Origin: Ailurus styani
Taxonomy: Eukaryota > Chordata > Mammalia > Carnivora > Ailuridae
DNA: 64,000 bases
Assembly: GCA_002007465.1 (NCBI GenBank)
Contig: LNAC01000340.1
Span: forward strand, 1,480,141 to 1,544,140
Reading direction: 5' to 3'
The notes beneath the pieces were generated by a model, which searched no databases, had not been told where the DNA came from, and saw only the letters and a program-made list of their open reading frames with translations. Within the stretch, counting starts at the first letter, position 1; the number at the start of each line of letters is the position of its first letter. Below, in pieces: positions 55,831 to 64,000 of the stretch. Both the position numbers and the translations under genes were made by a program.

Positions 55831-56805
55831 GGCTTGTGTTGGGGAACAGTGGAAATTCAAGTTTCCCACCCCCCAATGGAATGCTTCAGAAACATGTTTC
55901 CCAAGACACAGGGGAAAGTGTGGGTGAATCAGAGCATGCCCTTCCCCATTGCTGGGCAGATGGAAGCAGGGCACAGGCATGTCAAAGGTGACCTTTCTGG
56001 ACCAGTTTCATGTAAGAAGGAGAATTCGAACAGGAAGGAGCACATGCGCCCTATGACCCAAATGAATCTCTTCTCCTCTCTGGTCCTCTTTCTTCATCTA
56101 TAAGCTGGAGGGACTAGGCTAAAACAGTATTAAAGCAGGGACCATGCTGTGTTTTGTGAGGTCTTTAGCTCTGAACACAGGTGTCCCAGTGGTTTCTATG
56201 GTGGCAGGCGAAGGGAAGGCTGAGCAGGGGTGCTCCATTCCCCCTGACCCTCACTTTAACTACAGCCATTCATGTTTTATTTGATTTATATTTTGGGCTT
56301 TCATATAAGAGTGTTTGCTAATAAAGGTGGAAAATTACTTCATTAGAACATTTCTGAGGCCCACGGGTCTAAGCCTCTGACAATGAGCAAAATGGCTATG
56401 TAAAAGGTCTGTTCAGCACAGATGTGGGTCTCCTCTCAGCCCAAGACAGTCTTCAGAAAGTGATGCCTTTGAGTCTTCCACTGGCCTCAGAGTTAACAGT
56501 TGAGATTTCCTGGCTCCATTAGGTAATTGACTGGGCAAGATGGAGTCAAGAACCCTACTTTGTACCTCTCCTTGTCTTCTGTCACTCCCTGAGTTCATTT
56601 GAATCAGAGTCTGTGCTCTGTGTTCAAGCAAACTGAGGGGCAGAGCCCGGGATGGAGGCAGATGGAGATGGTCTGTGCCTGTTGGTTATCAATCATATCT
56701 GTGTGTGTGCTTTCAACTGTTTATTGAATATCAACTGTGTGTGTGTGTGTGTGTGTGATCTTTTATTCCCACTACATTAGGGGTGTACATTCACAATCAC
56801 CTCCT
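55831..56805. other. Single-copy sequence with a short TG repeat
   Basis: No gene recognised. (TG)n at 56735-56757. Confidence 0.4.
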
Positions 56806-56810
56806 AGTTT

Positions 56811-56999
56811 ATTTTTTTTAAGTATTTTATTTATTTGACAGAGAAACAGCGAGAGAGGGAACACAAGCAGGTGGAGTGAGAGAGGGAGAAGCAGACTTCC
56901 CACTGAGCAGAGAGCCCAATGTGGGGCTTAATCCTATGACCCTGGGACCACGACCTGAGCCAAAGGCAGATGCCTAATGACTGAGCCATCCAGGTGCCC
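56811..56999 (-). mobile_element. CAN-SINE
   Basis: Reverse-complement SINE from TTTTTTTTAAGTATTTTATT to 'gagccatccaggtgcccc'. Target-site duplication caatcacctccta / caatcaccccctat on either side. Confidence 0.93.
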
Positions 57000-57004
57000 C
57001 AATC

Positions 57005-57655
57005 ACCCCCTATTTTTTAACTGAAGTATAATTAATTAATACACAATGTCATATTAGTTCAAGGTGTTCAACATACTGATTTTACAATTCCATACATTCT
57101 CAGGGCTAATCCTAATTTAGTCACCATCAATCACCATACAACATTATTATAATATTATTGACTACATACCTTATGCTATACTTTTCATCTCTATGACTTA
57201 TTTATTTTATAACTGGATGTTTTTGCTTCTTAATCCCCTTATCAATTTCACCCCTGCCCTCACCCACCTCCCCTCTTACAACCACCACCAGTTTGTTCTC
57301 TGTATTTAAGAGTCTGGTTTTTTTTTCATTTCTTTGTTCATTTATGTTGACTTTTAGATTCCACATATAAGTGAAATCATATGGTATTTGTCTTTCTTTG
57401 TCTGACTTATTTCACTTAGCTAATATCCTCCAGGTCCATCCATGCTGTCACAAATGACAAGATCTCATTCTTTTTTTATGGCAGAGTAGTAGTCCACTGT
57501 ATGTATATATGTGTATATGTGTGTGTATATTTATATATACATGCATGTATATACATATATATACATATCACATCTTGATATGTTTGTGTGTGTGTGTGTA
57601 TGTATATATATATATATTTCTTTTATCGATGGGCACTTGGGTTGCTTCCATATCT
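57005..57655 (-). mobile_element. L1 3' region (L1MA-like), 0.65 kb
   Basis: Plus-strand reverse-complement order: 'ttaactgaagtataattaat', 'accaccagtttgttctctgt', 'attccacatataagtgaaat' and 'ctccaggtccatccatgctg', then a TA/TG-rich expansion (57495-57620), then 'gatgggcacttgggttgctt'. Confidence 0.82.
57495..57620. repeat. TA/TG-rich simple repeat inside L1
   Basis: Mixed TATG, TATA and TGTG units of about 125 bases. Confidence 0.85.
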
Positions 57656-57664
57656 TGGTTCCTG

Positions 57665-57800
57665 TAATTCCTTAGTGGATGCCCAAGGCATAAAGATGAA
57701 TAAGGCAGGAGCCCTTCTATCAAGGAGCTCATGGTCTAGCGGGATAGACAAATCATAAACAAGTGGGTACATTGATTTATTACAAGTGCCTTGAGAGAAG
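57665..57800 (-). repeat. L2 LINE 3'-end fragment
   Basis: 'tcaaggagctcatggtctag' and 'cgggatagacaaatcataaa' are the reverse complement of the L2 3' end. Confidence 0.65.
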
Positions 57801-57864
57801 TAGGTTCCAGGTACTGTGAGCACAAAAGAGGACGTGGTGCAGTAGGAGGGCCCTAACATCAGCC

Positions 57865-58080
57865 CGCCTTCCTTTGAATCCTTACTTGGTTAGTTATTAG
57901 TTCTAGAACTTTGGGCAAGTAACAAGTTTTCAAACCCTCGGTTTTGGTTTCGTCATTTGTAAAATGGAGGTGATACTGGTAATTATGTCATGTGACACTG
58001 TATATAAAGTGCTTAGTGTAATAGTTGGCAAGTATATAGTGCACAGTAAATGCTAGTTATTATTATTACTGTCACTTTAT
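57865..58080 (+). repeat. MIR SINE
   Basis: 'aactttgggcaagtaacaag', 'tcgtcatttgtaaaatggag' and 'cacagtaaatgctagttatt' follow the MIR order. Confidence 0.8.
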
Positions 58081-58967
58081 TATTGTTGCCACCTGGCAGG
58101 GAGGCCAGGGAAGAGTTCAGAGAGAGCACTTGAGCTGAGTCATGAGGGATAAATGCCAGTTGGTGCCGAGGTAGTCAGCAGGAGGGGAGGGTCAGCACAT
58201 GGCACAGCTCCAAGGGGCACCATTCTCATGGTGGTCCATGTGAATGGCTCCCCCTGGAGTTGTGCTGCACACAACTTTATGACAGTACTCCATCCTTGGA
58301 GTAAGGATGTTTCTTCAGCAGGAGGAAGGTGCTCGGCTTCAGCGGGACTTGTCTTCTCAGGGATGACTGCTGATTTCCCCCGTGCCCAGCTATGGTTATG
58401 GGGACAAAGATGCGGATACAGCAAATTGATAGAGAACATCTTTGGATAATGAGACTTTGAGGGCTGCAGTGCACTATGGAGACCGGGCATACCGGTCTTC
58501 ACTTTATGATCCAGCCTTGTCCTAATGGAAGCATCTAGCCACCTTAGACTTATGCTCTTGGAATAAAGCTTATTTGATTTAGAACAGGTATGGGTTGAAT
58601 TCCATTCAAGAGGTGGTACCTCTAGAAGATTCAAGAGGCCATTTAGGGTATGTGAACACCTTGGGCTCTGACTCATCAAGGCCTGAGGGCAGAACCCTGA
58701 CAGTGCCATCCTGAGGAATAGAGCATCCTCCTGGTCCATCCAGCTGCGTAAGTGGAGATCTGCAAAAGGATAAGGCCCCTAACCCTGCCAGCTGTGGCTG
58801 CCTTTTAGAACTCCAGACTCTGGGTCTCAGTTGCCCAGATTCAATTCCTGTCTCATTGGACCTGAGATACCATTCTGCTCTCTGATTCAGCTGATTTTGC
58901 CAGATTCACTCTCTTGTCTCTTTAAGTTTGAGAAGCTCATCATTAGTCTATTTTTAAATCCTGGGGC
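58081..58967. other. Single-copy sequence
   Basis: A 199-codon minus-strand frame (58140-58739) is open but shows no domain, signal peptide or known family. An open plus-strand frame overlaps it. I leave it uncalled. Confidence 0.4.
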
Positions 58968-59137
58968 CACCAAGAGTAGCTAAGTGACCTTGGGCTACTT
59001 AAACTGTCTAAGCTCCAGCTTCCTTGTGTGTAAAGTAGAGATAAGAGCATTGACCTCAAGGGTATTGCAAAGATGAACACGATTTAATGACAAAGCGCTC
59101 TGTGAATGCACATACAAATACTTAGTTTACTATGTGG
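58968..59137 (+). repeat. MIR SINE (source of the 60.5 kb copy)
   Basis: 'gtgaccttgggctacttaaa', 'gtaaagtagagataagagca' and 'atttaatgacaaagcgctct' follow the MIR order. Bases 59063-59136 recur in the SINE at 60500-60575. Confidence 0.75.
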
Positions 59138-60337
59138 GGCTCTGTACGGGGGCAGAGGAGGTACTCATAAATTCTCCTTGGTTGGCTGCTCTGGTTGCCT
59201 CTCCTGAGTCTCTGCCTTGTCCATTGCCTAGGACATCTGGGCATATAGGACACAGGTGGTCAGCTTACAACAGGGGCAAAGCCCTCTCCAATTTCTCCAT
59301 TCTGCTGAGCCCCAAATATGGTGAGGCTCAAAGACCTTTAGTGTCATTGAATTTTGGTTGGAACAAGTTTTCTTTTACTTTTATTGACTTCCTCTAGACA
59401 CTTTATTTTTCTTAAAGTTCTAAAGTAATTCAGAAATAAAGAATTTGGGCCTTAGGGTTGAAAAGTATTTGTCACTATTTTTGCCTTGTTTCCTAGGTGG
59501 TTGACTCAGGAAGGAGGGGATCCCAGGTGAGGAAATGGAAATCATTCCACTGCCTCCATCTTTGAATGGATATTTATGTTCATCCCAGATTCCTGCAATT
59601 TACATTAGGCATTCATTTTTCTGGAACCTATTGGTTTTTCCAAGGGGGAGTTGATGAGTTGAGTTGTTAGGAAATCCATCTTAGGTGCAGATAGAAAACA
59701 GTTCCGGAGACAATTCATAGATGGAACATTCCTCACCTTGATAATCACGTTAATTCCCTCCTGCTCTCACCAGCCTGTCGGAAGGGAGTCTGAGAAGCCT
59801 GGGAGAAGACACCTGCCATTCTTTTTTTGTTCCAATCCAGCACTTGAATTTTCTTGAGTAACATTGTTTTTGTAAAATGATACATGATAATGATGAAAAT
59901 AAGTCACACAACACAGCAAAATGCAAAGAAGAAAGATAAAGATGGTGTTCAAACTCACTCTGTGGAAATAACTGCCTCCAACATTTGTGATCATATTTCC
60001 ATCCTCTCCCTCTGTCTCTCTATTTATAGATAAAAGAAGAGAAAAAATAGGAACATTCTATGTGTGTCTTGAAAAACAAAAAGTAGTAAATTACATGATT
60101 TGTTATTTCATAGAAGTAAGGAAACTGAGGAAATCACTAAAACTGCATGCATTTATTGACAACCAGTGACCAAGTTCTTGAAAGAGACTGCCAAAGGTAA
60201 AACAAAATGATTATAAAAAACCTGACAAGTTGGGGTTGCTAGACTTTTTTGAACATGTGTTTTAAATGTATACAAATCTATAAACTCCCTAATATGGCAC
60301 TGTCGGAAATTAGAACTTTCATCATTTGCCTTCATTA
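59138..60337. other. Single-copy sequence
   Basis: No gene or recognised repeat. Confidence 0.4.
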
Positions 60338-60354
60338 GTTACATGATAATTTTT

Positions 60355-60622
60355 TAAAAGGATTTTATTTTTGTACTTGAGAGAGAGCCAGAGGGAGAGA
60401 GCACAAAACAGTGGGAGCAGCAGGGGGAGAGGGAGAAGCAGGCTTCCTGAACAGGGTGCCTGACGTGGGGCTCAATCCCAGGACCCTAGGATCATAACCT
60501 ATTGCAAAGATGAACAGGATTTAATGACATAAGGTGCTCTGTGAATGCACATACAAATACTTATTTTCCTATGTGAAGCGGAAGGCAGACACTTTAACTG
60601 ACTGAGCCACCTAGGCCCCCCT
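60355..60622 (-). mobile_element. CAN-SINE, enlarged by a 76-bp internal insertion
   Basis: The reverse-complement SINE is bracketed by a perfect 15-bp target-site duplication gttacatgataattt (60338-60352 and 60623-60637). It is about 268 bp rather than about 190 bp. Between 'gatcataacc' and 'gaaggcagac', where 'tgagct' is expected, lie 76 foreign bases (60500-60575) copied from the MIR at 59063-59136. Confidence 0.92.
60500..60575. repeat. 76-bp direct repeat of 59063-59136
   Basis: By hand alignment there are about four substitutions and two single-base indels, roughly 92 percent identity, same orientation, about 1.4 kb apart. Shared private words such as 'tattgcaaagatgaaca' and 'gtgaatgcacatacaaatac' show that it derives from this MIR copy and not from another MIR. 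Confidence 0.9.
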
Positions 60623-60637
60623 GTTACATGATAATTT

Positions 60638-60876
60638 CTATGTTTTGCTCACTTTTAATTTTTTACATCTTATATTTAAATTGCAATTACTGTATCTTGA
60701 TAGCATGAACTTTATATTTTGATATGTCAATGCTTGTCACCTATTCTTTTTAAGGCATTTTAAAATTGGATTTTTCTTTTGCTGAGTTCTTTATTTTCAT
60801 TCGTTTTTTGGTTTGGTGGATTTGATAGACAAATCAAAAAATTTTTTTCAAAGGGCACATTAAGCTTTTTCTCTAT
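60638..60876. other. AT-rich single-copy sequence
   Basis: Short AT-rich spacer between two SINEs, with nothing recognised. Confidence 0.4.
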
Positions 60877-61086
60877 TATTTATTTATTTATTTTAGATTT
60901 TTAATTTATTTGAGAGAGAAAGAGAGAGCTTGAGAGAGAGGGAGATCACAAGCAGGGGTGAGGGGTAGAGAGAGAAGCAGACTCCCTGCTGAGCAGGGAG
61001 CCCCATGCTGGACTCCATCCCAGGACTCTGGGATCATGACCTGAGCTAAAGGCAGACATTTAACTGACTGAGCCATCCAGGTGCCC
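60877..61086 (-). mobile_element. CAN-SINE
   Basis: Reverse-complement SINE from TTATTTATTTATTTTAGATT to 'gagccatccaggtgccc'. A short ctctatt flank repeats on both sides. Confidence 0.92.
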
Positions 61087-63059
61087 TCTATTTTTTTCCT
61101 TTTTTTTTTTTTTTGTATGTTTTATCTTGGATGTTCCTTTTGAATTTGAAGGACAACTTCTTCACATGTAAAATTCTGGGGTGACTTTTTGTTTCCTTGA
61201 TATTTATGATCTTCAGTCTTATGCTATTGAGATGTTTGATGACAGCCTGAATTGTACTCTTATAGGTGATTTGGTTTTGCTGCTTATGTATCCATGGGCT
61301 TGTATGATTAGTGAAGTTAGGTGTGGGATGGTGGTTGAAGTAGGGGTGGGTGGTGATGGGAAGGTGGTCAGTCGGGGAGTTAGAGCTAAAATGGTAGGAT
61401 GAGGAAAAAGAGTAGCCCTAAGGAAAAGAATATTGAACCCCTTTCTCCATAATTTGCAGCCCCATGAAGAAGAAATAGAGCCAGTTACCGAAGAAGTTGT
61501 TCTATCAGGAGCAGGAATTTTAATAAAAGCTGAAAATACAATCACTTTATCTTGTAGGAAAAAAAAAAAAGGTCTTCCTTCTAGAGCATGTTTACAAGAA
61601 GACCTAAAGAGATGTGGTACATTTATATAAGTGACTTTATTTAGAGAAAACTCTCTGTAATGCACCAAGGGCAACCCTACCATTTCTCATGTTCAAAGAG
61701 TCAACTTCATGTTCCATGCTAGTAGAGAGGCTTTCAGCTCAGATACCTCCAATTTATTCCTGTTTGGCTTAGCGGACCATTAGGCAATGGATTTGGCCAC
61801 AGGCTCACCATTCCTAATGATGTTTTTCTTGGGCTTATATGAAAAACCAGTTGGCAATTGCCAAGTAACCACATGATGACAGCATAGAGGGAGGACACAA
61901 AGGCTCCAGGTGTGTGACAACTGGCAGAAAGAAGCCGGAACATGATTGAGACAATACTGAGTCCACAAAATGGGCAAAGTGCCCCTAAGGAGATGTATGT
62001 AAACCATTCTTTTGGAGCATCTGACACAGATGGAGTCTATGTGGCTCTGGAAACAACCATCACTGCTCTTGGAAGACAAATGGAAAAAATGAGCCTTTGA
62101 GTCACGGGCTCCTCCATGCATTGATGCCTAATTGGTTGTCCTGGCGCAGAGGGCTCTGATGATGTCAGAAAGTCAAGTTCTATGATGATGGGACAGTGGA
62201 AAAGAAAACATTATCAGCCTTAGTTCCTAAAAAGCCACCACACAAAATGAGGGAGTCTGAGTTGCATTTTGGTGTCTCCACCTTGAAAAGAGGAAGGGCT
62301 GGTGGAATTTACAATCTCAATGAAGTACACAACATGCTGTTGGAATGCTCATGAAAGCTGACATCTCTGGATTAGGCACTTTTTGCTGTGCATTGACTAA
62401 GAGCCCACACATTAACTTATAGGATCCTAACAACTGTAGAAGGCAAGATGATTGTGATCTCTATATCCCAGACACTAGTAATGTTCTCTCTGGTCACAGA
62501 AATAGCTCTAGCTCTAGTGGGGCAGGAAGACACCCAGGGAAATAGACCTTGGCATCTGTTCTCTATAAAGGGATCTCCTCCTTCCATTGATGTCTTAGTT
62601 TCCTGGTAGTAGTTGGGGAGTTGGTGGTCTATTCCCCTGCTGTTGCTAGGCAGGCATTCTTTTTATCTGGTTCATAGTGATGGAGAAGGGTTGGTGAACA
62701 TTCAAATGTGACACCTAAAAGCCACTGCTCTGATCTTTGGGCCACACATAAGCCACACCTACATGTGAGTTTGCCTTGTGATATTCCCTTGGCAAACTGC
62801 TTCCTCCCAATTCCTGCACACACACACCTGCCCCTTCTTCCCCCCCACCCCCAACTTGTGACTCAGAAAACTTCAGGCCTTTGAGCTTGCCTTGCGTTTT
62901 TCCCTGTCTGCACTGGGGGCAGGTGAAGTGCTCAGTCCTGATAAGGGTCGATCCTGGTCTTGGGCAGGATGTGCTCAGCTCACCCTTCTCAATCCTGTTG
63001 GCTTGCCATGATGGCAGTGGAAGGAGAAGGGAAATACTATCATTCAAGGGCTGATTCTT
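61087..63059. other. Single-copy sequence, one stretch unexplained
   Basis: A T-run at 61099-61114 is followed by sequence to about 61683 that is open on the minus strand for 154 codons and is compositionally unlike its surroundings (C/A-rich on that strand). I recognise no protein or repeat there. A weak MIR-like patch lies at about 62390-62460 and a short (CA)n with C-run at 62815-62850. Confidence 0.35.
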
Positions 63060-63175
63060 GAGAATTCAGAGGGGCTTAGAGAGGTGAAAAGCTTGCCCAG
63101 CTGAACACACCTGAAATGTGCAGAGCTAGAACCTGAACCCAGACTCCAAGCTCTAGTTCTTAACCCCATGGCGCA
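63060..63175 (+). repeat. MIR 3' fragment
   Basis: 'aggggcttagagaggtgaaa', 'gctagaacctgaacccagac' and 'tccaagctctagttcttaac' are the MIR 3' part. Confidence 0.75.
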
Positions 63176-64000
63176 AATAGGGGTACATCTAAGAAGTGGT
63201 TCCAGAAACCAGTAGTCATTCCCTTCTATCCTGTCCAAACCTGACTTCTCTGCCAGCAAAGACAAGTCCAGATTTCTGAGTTCTTACCATCACACCAAAT
63301 GCAGCGCTGAGTCCTCCCAACAGGGACTGGTCCCACAGGACAAGTTGCACTGAAAAAGGGGGCTGGTTCCCATCCGCTGCATCATCCCTCCCTGCCCAGA
63401 GACCTCCACCTCTTCCTCCCAGCTCTCCTCCTTTCACCCCTGCTCCCTACCAGTATTATCTCTCTGGATGTAGAGTTGCCTTTGAAGTTAACTGAGAGAT
63501 TTCTTTTGGAAAAAAAAAAAAAAAGAAAAGAAAGAAAAAGTGTCTGGAGAGGGTGGCAGAGGGAAGGGATGGACAAGGTCTCCTTCAGTCTTTTCTTTCA
63601 ACTCTGACCTCTGATCAAAAGCTTTGGTGGGACAGCAGGATTGAAGAGATCACATGCCAATAATGGGAAGAGTGTCAGTTCCTAGGATGGTATTAAACAC
63701 TTGGAAAGGGACAAGAAATCAATTCATCAAATAGATTAAATAAATAAAGGAAGAAAACAAGCAGAAGCAGGAAAAGAAGCCCTGGCATTTCCTGCGTTTC
63801 CATGGAGCCCTTTGATAATGCAGTGACTCTGGGCCATACACATTGGTCACATTATTTATCACTGGAGCATGAACGTCCTAACCACATCCAAGGGCTTTCA
63901 CTGTGCTCCTTAAATCATCCAGGACCACAATGAAATGCAAATGGCCTAGCAGAGGATTGGGAACAGAGAAAAGGCAGTCCTGGCCCCCAGCCTCCTCCCT
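63176..64000. other. Single-copy sequence
   Basis: No gene recognised. A-rich run at 63510-63539. The short frames have no family match. Confidence 0.4.

Noticed and set aside
58140..58739. 199-codon minus-strand frame
   Set aside because: No recognisable domain, no promoter or splice context, and an opposite-strand frame overlaps it. Cannot be supported as a gene.
1..64000. CRISPR arrays, bacterial operons, phage or plasmid features
   Set aside because: The DNA is mammalian throughout. Direct repeats are transposable elements, microsatellites or small duplications.

Overview
This window is nuclear DNA from a carnivoran mammal. The clearest sign is a set of fourteen tRNA-Lys-type CAN-SINEs, with a head like 'cctgggtggctcag', a CT-rich middle and an (A)n/AATAAA-type tail. 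Several copies have heads ('gtgggttaaagcctctgc') and tails ('ctgcctacttgtaatctc') that I associate with Caniformia, most likely a mustelid. The family-level call is from memory and is only moderately secure. Carnivoran L1 3' ends, MIR, L2, MER5/MER20 and MaLR LTR relics complete a typical eutherian intergenic or intronic repeat landscape.

I find no intact protein-coding gene and no functional tRNA, rRNA or other RNA gene. The longer open frames lie in L1, in L2 fossils, in simple repeats or across the assembly gap, or are short chance frames. The only recognisable coding relics are a broken L1 ORF1 (left edge, minus strand) and the C-terminal part of an L1 ORF2 (about 32.1-33.0 kb, plus strand).

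Layout: 1-2.6 kb is the 5' portion of a full-length-type L1 (minus) with its CpG-rich promoter, interrupted by a SINE. 2.6-16.8 kb is single-copy sequence with scattered SINE, MIR, MER5 and MaLR copies and an old L1 3' region. 16.8-18.4 kb is a long L2 LINE relic broken by a 191-base assembly gap. 18.4-31.9 kb is rich in MIR, L2 and SINEs. 31.9-33.3 kb is a MER20 split by an L1. 35-39.2 kb is the best candidate regulatory region: a cluster of repeated TTACCAAGC motifs followed by a CpG island with no recognisable gene. 40-47 kb holds MIRs (one with an internal tandem repeat), a MIR split by an MLT1-like LTR, and a 1.6 kb old L1. 47-50.8 kb holds two large L2 relics in opposite orientation, one split by MER5A, plus a SINE. 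55-57.7 kb holds a 57-bp tandem duplication, an MLT1-like LTR split by an L1 tail, and a further SINE and L1. 58-64 kb is MIR, SINE and single-copy sequence.

The most unusual signal is structural. Two SINEs (about 0.9 kb and 60.4 kb) with intact target-site duplications carry in their interior a 60-76 bp direct-orientation copy of nearby, non-SINE sequence (0.2 kb and 1.4 kb away). This looks like short local templated insertion. A weaker third case lies inside a MIR at about 22.0 kb. I found no other evidence of a new biological system.
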